From assembly GCA_002695065.1 (NCBI GenBank), contig NZNW01000070.1, forward strand, positions 1 to 48,607: 48,607 nt of DNA, read 5' to 3'. Each line of letters opens with the position of its first letter. Within the stretch, counting starts at the first letter, position 1. Shown here in pieces: positions 46,801 to 48,607 of the stretch. The DNA comes from Salinicola sp. Lineage in GTDB: Bacteria; Pseudomonadota; Gammaproteobacteria; Pseudomonadales; Halomonadaceae. Under the pieces are notes generated by a model. The model was given only the letters and a program-made list of their open reading frames with translations, had not been told where the DNA came from and did not search any database. The position numbers were made by a program, and so were the translations under genes.

Positions 46801-47343
46801 CCGCAGTGGGGCATCGACCCCCATGGGAAAGAGGTCGATCAGCGAGCCGCGCATGGCATATTCGCCGGGTTCGTAGACCGTCTCCACCGCCCGGTAGCCG
46901 GCGCGGGACAAGCGCTCGCGGAAGCTCTCCCGGTCGAGCCGCTCTCCGGTCGCCAGCGTCAACACGCGGCCCGCCACGTACTCCCTCGGCGGCAGCCGCT
47001 GCATCAGGGTGTTGACCGATACCAGCACGATTCCCCGGGTTCCCTCCTGGAGCTCGCGCAGCGTTCTCAGCCGGGCGGAGACGATGTCCTGGTGCGGCGA
47101 GAAGCTGTCGTAGGGCAGCGTCTCCCAGTCCGGGAAGGGCATGACCGGAACCGTGGCGTAGAAGCGCAGGTTGCTTTCGAGACGCTGTGCGCTGGCCGTG
47201 TCAGGCGTGACGACGAGCAGCGGCGCATCATCGGCGATCCGCGCCAGGGCCAGCGCGGCCGCGCTCCCCTGGGGCAGTTGGCAATAGGTGGTTTCGCGCT
47301 TGCCGGTCGGCAGCGGCGGGGTGAGCGGTGTGAAATGCGACAT
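43894..47343 (-). CDS. mfd: Transcription-repair coupling factor
   Basis: Mfd displaces stalled RNA polymerase from DNA lesions and recruits UvrA. The 1149-residue protein matches the family length. It has the UvrB-like N-terminal domain (YDSFSPHQDIVSARL), the RNA polymerase interaction domain (LRPGSPVVHQHHGVGRYQGLE), and a RecG-like SF2 translocase with Walker A GDVGFGKTEVA, Walker B IIDEEHRFGV, LTATPIPRTLN and QLRGRVGRS. A C-terminal autoinhibitory domain completes the protein. It is divergent from gap, as in Pseudomonas. Confidence 0.97.
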   Translation of the reverse strand: MSHFTPLTPPLPTGKRETTYCQLPQGSAAALALARIADDAPLLVVTPDTASAQRLESNLRFYATVPVMPFPDWETLPYDSFSPHQDIVSARLRTLRELQEGTRGIVLVSVNTLMQRLPPREYVAGRVLTLATGERLDRESFRERLSRAGYRAVETVYEPGEYAMRGSLIDLFPMGVDAPLRIDLFDDEIDTLRRFDPDTQRTQDKIERIDLLPAHEYSLSRSAIACFREGFETLFDVDPRQCPLYVDAIKGIPSPGLEQYLPLFFEETATLFEHLADRTRVALLPDVFAAAEHHWRSIEGRFDNLGVDPTRPLLPPAKAFVPAAEVFAAIKQHPRLEFVTDPEAPHAIPSTTQPPPVVAINARAQHPLATLETFLDSHRGLRILFVAESRGRREALDEALAPLHRDIPHVENWRNFLDGSQPLAITEGALDEGLWLGDPELAVITETELYGEVVRQSRRRAKATDDNELAVRHLSELRPGSPVVHQHHGVGRYQGLEMLTAGGQAAEFLALEYAGGAKLYVPVDNLQLISRYAGASDELAPLHKLGSDSWDKAKRKAAEKVRDTAAELLDIYARREAREGFASDMPGDEYLRFAASFPFEETPDQHAAIEAVIGDMTAPRPMDRVVCGDVGFGKTEVAMRAAFLAVNSGRQVVVLVPTTLLAQQHYDNFRDRFADTAVQIEMLSRFTGGKGESDALKRIAEGRADIVIGTHKLLSRSVKFSNLGLMIIDEEHRFGVAQKERLKQMRAEVDILTLTATPIPRTLNMAMNGIRDLSIIATPPARRLSVKTFVQQRNEPVVKEAILREVLRGGQVYFLHNEVWTIESSAEKIRELVPEARVGVAHGQLPERALERVMSDFYHKRFNVLVCSTIIETGIDVPSANTIIIERADKFGLAQLHQLRGRVGRSHHQAYAYLLTPPPKAMTKDAIKRLEAITQSDDLGAGFTLASHDMEIRGAGELLGDEQSGQMETVGYSLYMQMLDRAVKAIRAGKTPNIEAPLDDGTEISLNLPALIPDDYLPDIQQRLIMYKRISSAADEAELKELQVEMIDRFGLLPAPLKTLFRQTGLRQRAERLGIAKLEAGAERGRVIFGPDPRVDPMTLVELIQRHPGEYKLDGADTLRFHGDMEREEDRLQRIDQLLETFNRKAKAA

Positions 47344-47454
47344 GGGCCTTTCGAGCGACGAATTTGCGTTGAGGGATGATAGCAGGCCGTGGCGCGGCCG
47401 GGGACGCCGAGTCGTATTTCTTGTCTCTGGTGATGGGGCTGCCGGCTACGACCT

Positions 47455-47471
47455 TTGTAGTGAAACTACAA
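47455..47471. promoter_or_regulatory. Candidate HexR operator in the mfd-gap promoter region
   Basis: TTGTAGTGAAACTACAA is a perfect 7-bp inverted repeat with a 3-bp centre. HexR, the repressor of Entner-Doudoroff and gap genes in Pseudomonas and related bacteria, binds TTGT...ACAA palindromes of the TGTARTnnnAYTACA type, and gap is a known target. The site lies 52 bp upstream of the most upstream gap start. Assignment is by similarity; no binding data. Confidence 0.6.
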
Positions 47472-47657
47472 CAGTTGCGACCACGCAGTGATTGCGGCGG
47501 ATTTCGTAGGGTGAGGATAATAATGGGGTTTTTGAGTCGACTCGATACCGTTCAGCGACGCTGGCCGCTTGCCCGAGCGACGAACCCCACCATCCGATGG
47601 AGCGACTGGCTCGACGAGCCTGCTCGACCGCCAATTCGACCAGAGAGAGACAAGCCT

Positions 47658-48607
47658 GTGAGTCAGGATCAGCTCGATACCGTCTTCCAGCAGTGGCAGG
47701 ACAACGAAGCTCGCGCGGAGGAGATGATTCCACTGCTGGGCAAGCTCTATCGCCAGTACAACGTGATTCCGTCGCTGTTCGGTCGCTCGTTGATCAATCG
47801 CTCGGTCACGCGAATTCTCAAGAACCATCGCTACGTCCGCAAGGTCGAGGGCACCGAGCTGTCGGTGGCCGATACGCTGCCGATGGTGCGGGCGATGACC
47901 GAGCTCGAGCTGGGGCCCGCACATATCGATATCGGGCGCCTGGGCGTGGCGTTCAAGCACGCCGGCGAGAGCGACGTCGTGGCGTTTCTCAAGCGTGAAC
48001 TGGCCGATATCGTGGGCTGTCACGACAGCAGCGGCATGGGTGGCGAGCCCCAGGACGTGGTGCTCTACGGTTTCGGGCGCATCGGGCGGATCCTTGCCCG
48101 GATCATGATCGAGAAGGCCGGGGGCGGCAATCTGCTGCGCCTGCGCGCCATCGTCGTGCGCGGCAGTGGCGACGATCTCGAGAAGCGTGCCAGCCTGCTG
48201 CGCCGCGACTCCGTGCATGGACCTTTCTCCGGGTCGATCGACGTCGACTACGACAACCATGCGCTGATCGCCAACGGCCATTACATCCGTATCATCTACG
48301 CCGACTCCCCGGCCGAGATCGACTACACCGCCTACGGCATCGACAACGCCATCGTGGTCGACAATACCGGCAAGTGGCGTGACCGCGAGGGCCTGGCCCA
48401 GCACCTGGAATCCCGGGGCGTCTCCAAGGTCCTGCTGACGGCGCCAGGCAAGGGCGACCTCAAGAACATCGTCCATGGCATCAATCACCAGACCATCGGC
48501 GACGACGATCGCATCGTCTCGGCGGCTTCCTGCACCACCAATGCCATCGTCCCGGTGCTGAAGGCGATCGACGACGAGTACGGCATCGTCCACGGCCACG
48601 TCGAGAC
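47658..48607 (+). CDS. gap: Glyceraldehyde-3-phosphate dehydrogenase, long form (C-terminus cut by window edge)
   Basis: Gap oxidatively phosphorylates glyceraldehyde-3-phosphate. The visible 316 residues include the N-terminal extension typical of the ~460-residue proteobacterial type (AEEMIPLLGKLYRQYNVI), the NAD-binding FGRIGRI, and the catalytic Cys292 in SAASCTTNAI. I use the GTG at 47658 because it fits the family start. An in-frame ATG at 47523 with a good RBS (GAGG, 6 nt away) would add 45 residues and has no stop; which start is used is undecided. The gene is divergent from mfd. Confidence 0.93.
   Translation, partial: MSQDQLDTVFQQWQDNEARAEEMIPLLGKLYRQYNVIPSLFGRSLINRSVTRILKNHRYVRKVEGTELSVADTLPMVRAMTELELGPAHIDIGRLGVAFKHAGESDVVAFLKRELADIVGCHDSSGMGGEPQDVVLYGFGRIGRILARIMIEKAGGGNLLRLRAIVVRGSGDDLEKRASLLRRDSVHGPFSGSIDVDYDNHALIANGHYIRIIYADSPAEIDYTAYGIDNAIVVDNTGKWRDREGLAQHLESRGVSKVLLTAPGKGDLKNIVHGINHQTIGDDDRIVSAASCTTNAIVPVLKAIDDEYGIVHGHVE

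Noticed and set aside
44500-47379. A 959-codon open frame on the plus strand opposite mfd
   Set aside because: It is antisense to an intact, recognisable mfd. Its composition follows from the GC-rich codons of mfd, and no family motif appears.
1-48607. Mobile elements, prophage, CRISPR array, tRNA or rRNA genes
   Set aside because: None seen: no transposase, integrase, regularly spaced direct repeats, cloverleaf or rRNA sequence in the gaps.

Overview
This is a GC-rich (roughly 65%) chromosomal window from a gammaproteobacterium. Gene content and order (hemA-prfA-prmC-moeB; proA-nadD-rsfS-rlmH-mrdA-rodA-mltB-rlpA-dac-ybeD-lipB-lipA; a LysR gene divergent from the two-subunit pyruvate carboxylase genes; topA followed by a DUF6586-type gene; mfd divergent from a long-form gap) closely match Pseudomonas. 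Other features, such as a PPi-type phosphofructokinase and an lrp-type gene inserted between prmC and moeB, point to a Halomonas-like member of the Oceanospirillales. The taxonomic statement is inference; no rRNA is present. Nearly the whole window is core genome. I see no prophage, insertion sequence, CRISPR array, tRNA or rRNA.

Layout. 1-1342: outer-membrane TPR lipoprotein (partial, minus), divergent from hemA. 1662-6348: hemA, prfA, prmC, an Lrp-family regulator and moeB. 6349-7386: a less GC-rich islet with a strongly structured, terminator-ended intergenic segment (candidate sRNA) and a 76-residue orphan DNA-binding-like protein. 7387-9589: glycine-zipper lipoprotein-like protein and PPi-phosphofructokinase (both minus). 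10022-12014: mpl and ubiX. 12026-15170: a minus-strand, overlapping three-gene operon of two membrane proteins with eroded GGDEF-like domains and a DedA-PAP2 fusion. 15378-26921: the conserved cell-elongation and lipoylation cluster. 27249-32206: GAF protein, LysR regulator, pyruvate carboxylase A and B. 32306-33769: pyruvate kinase (minus). 34334-37777: topA and two small conserved genes. 37847-39118: a 53-residue membrane protein and a cation-diffusion-facilitator protein. 39173-39356: a short interspersed-type repeat with terminal inverted repeats. 39364-43875: FMN-binding glutamate-synthase-like protein, membrane metallophosphoesterase and sodium:solute symporter. 43894-end: mfd (minus) and gap (plus, partial) divergent around a 17-bp palindrome that looks like a HexR operator.

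How it fits together. The central block makes the side-wall peptidoglycan machinery (PBP2, RodA, MltB, RlpA, PBP5) and links it to NAD synthesis, ribosome maturation and lipoate synthesis. Mpl (murein recycling) and the DedA-PAP2 fusion (predicted lipid-carrier phosphatase plus transporter) sit close by and suit the same envelope theme. Central carbon metabolism appears as PPi-PFK, pyruvate kinase, pyruvate carboxylase and Gap, with probable local control by the LysR protein and HexR.

The most interesting items are the 12026-15170 membrane operon, the structured RNA candidate at 6550-6749, the interspersed repeat at 39173-39356, the HexR-like operator at 47455-47471, the duplicated start region of prfA, and the N-terminal start ambiguity of gap. 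No radically new system is evident; the three-gene membrane operon is the best candidate for undescribed biology.
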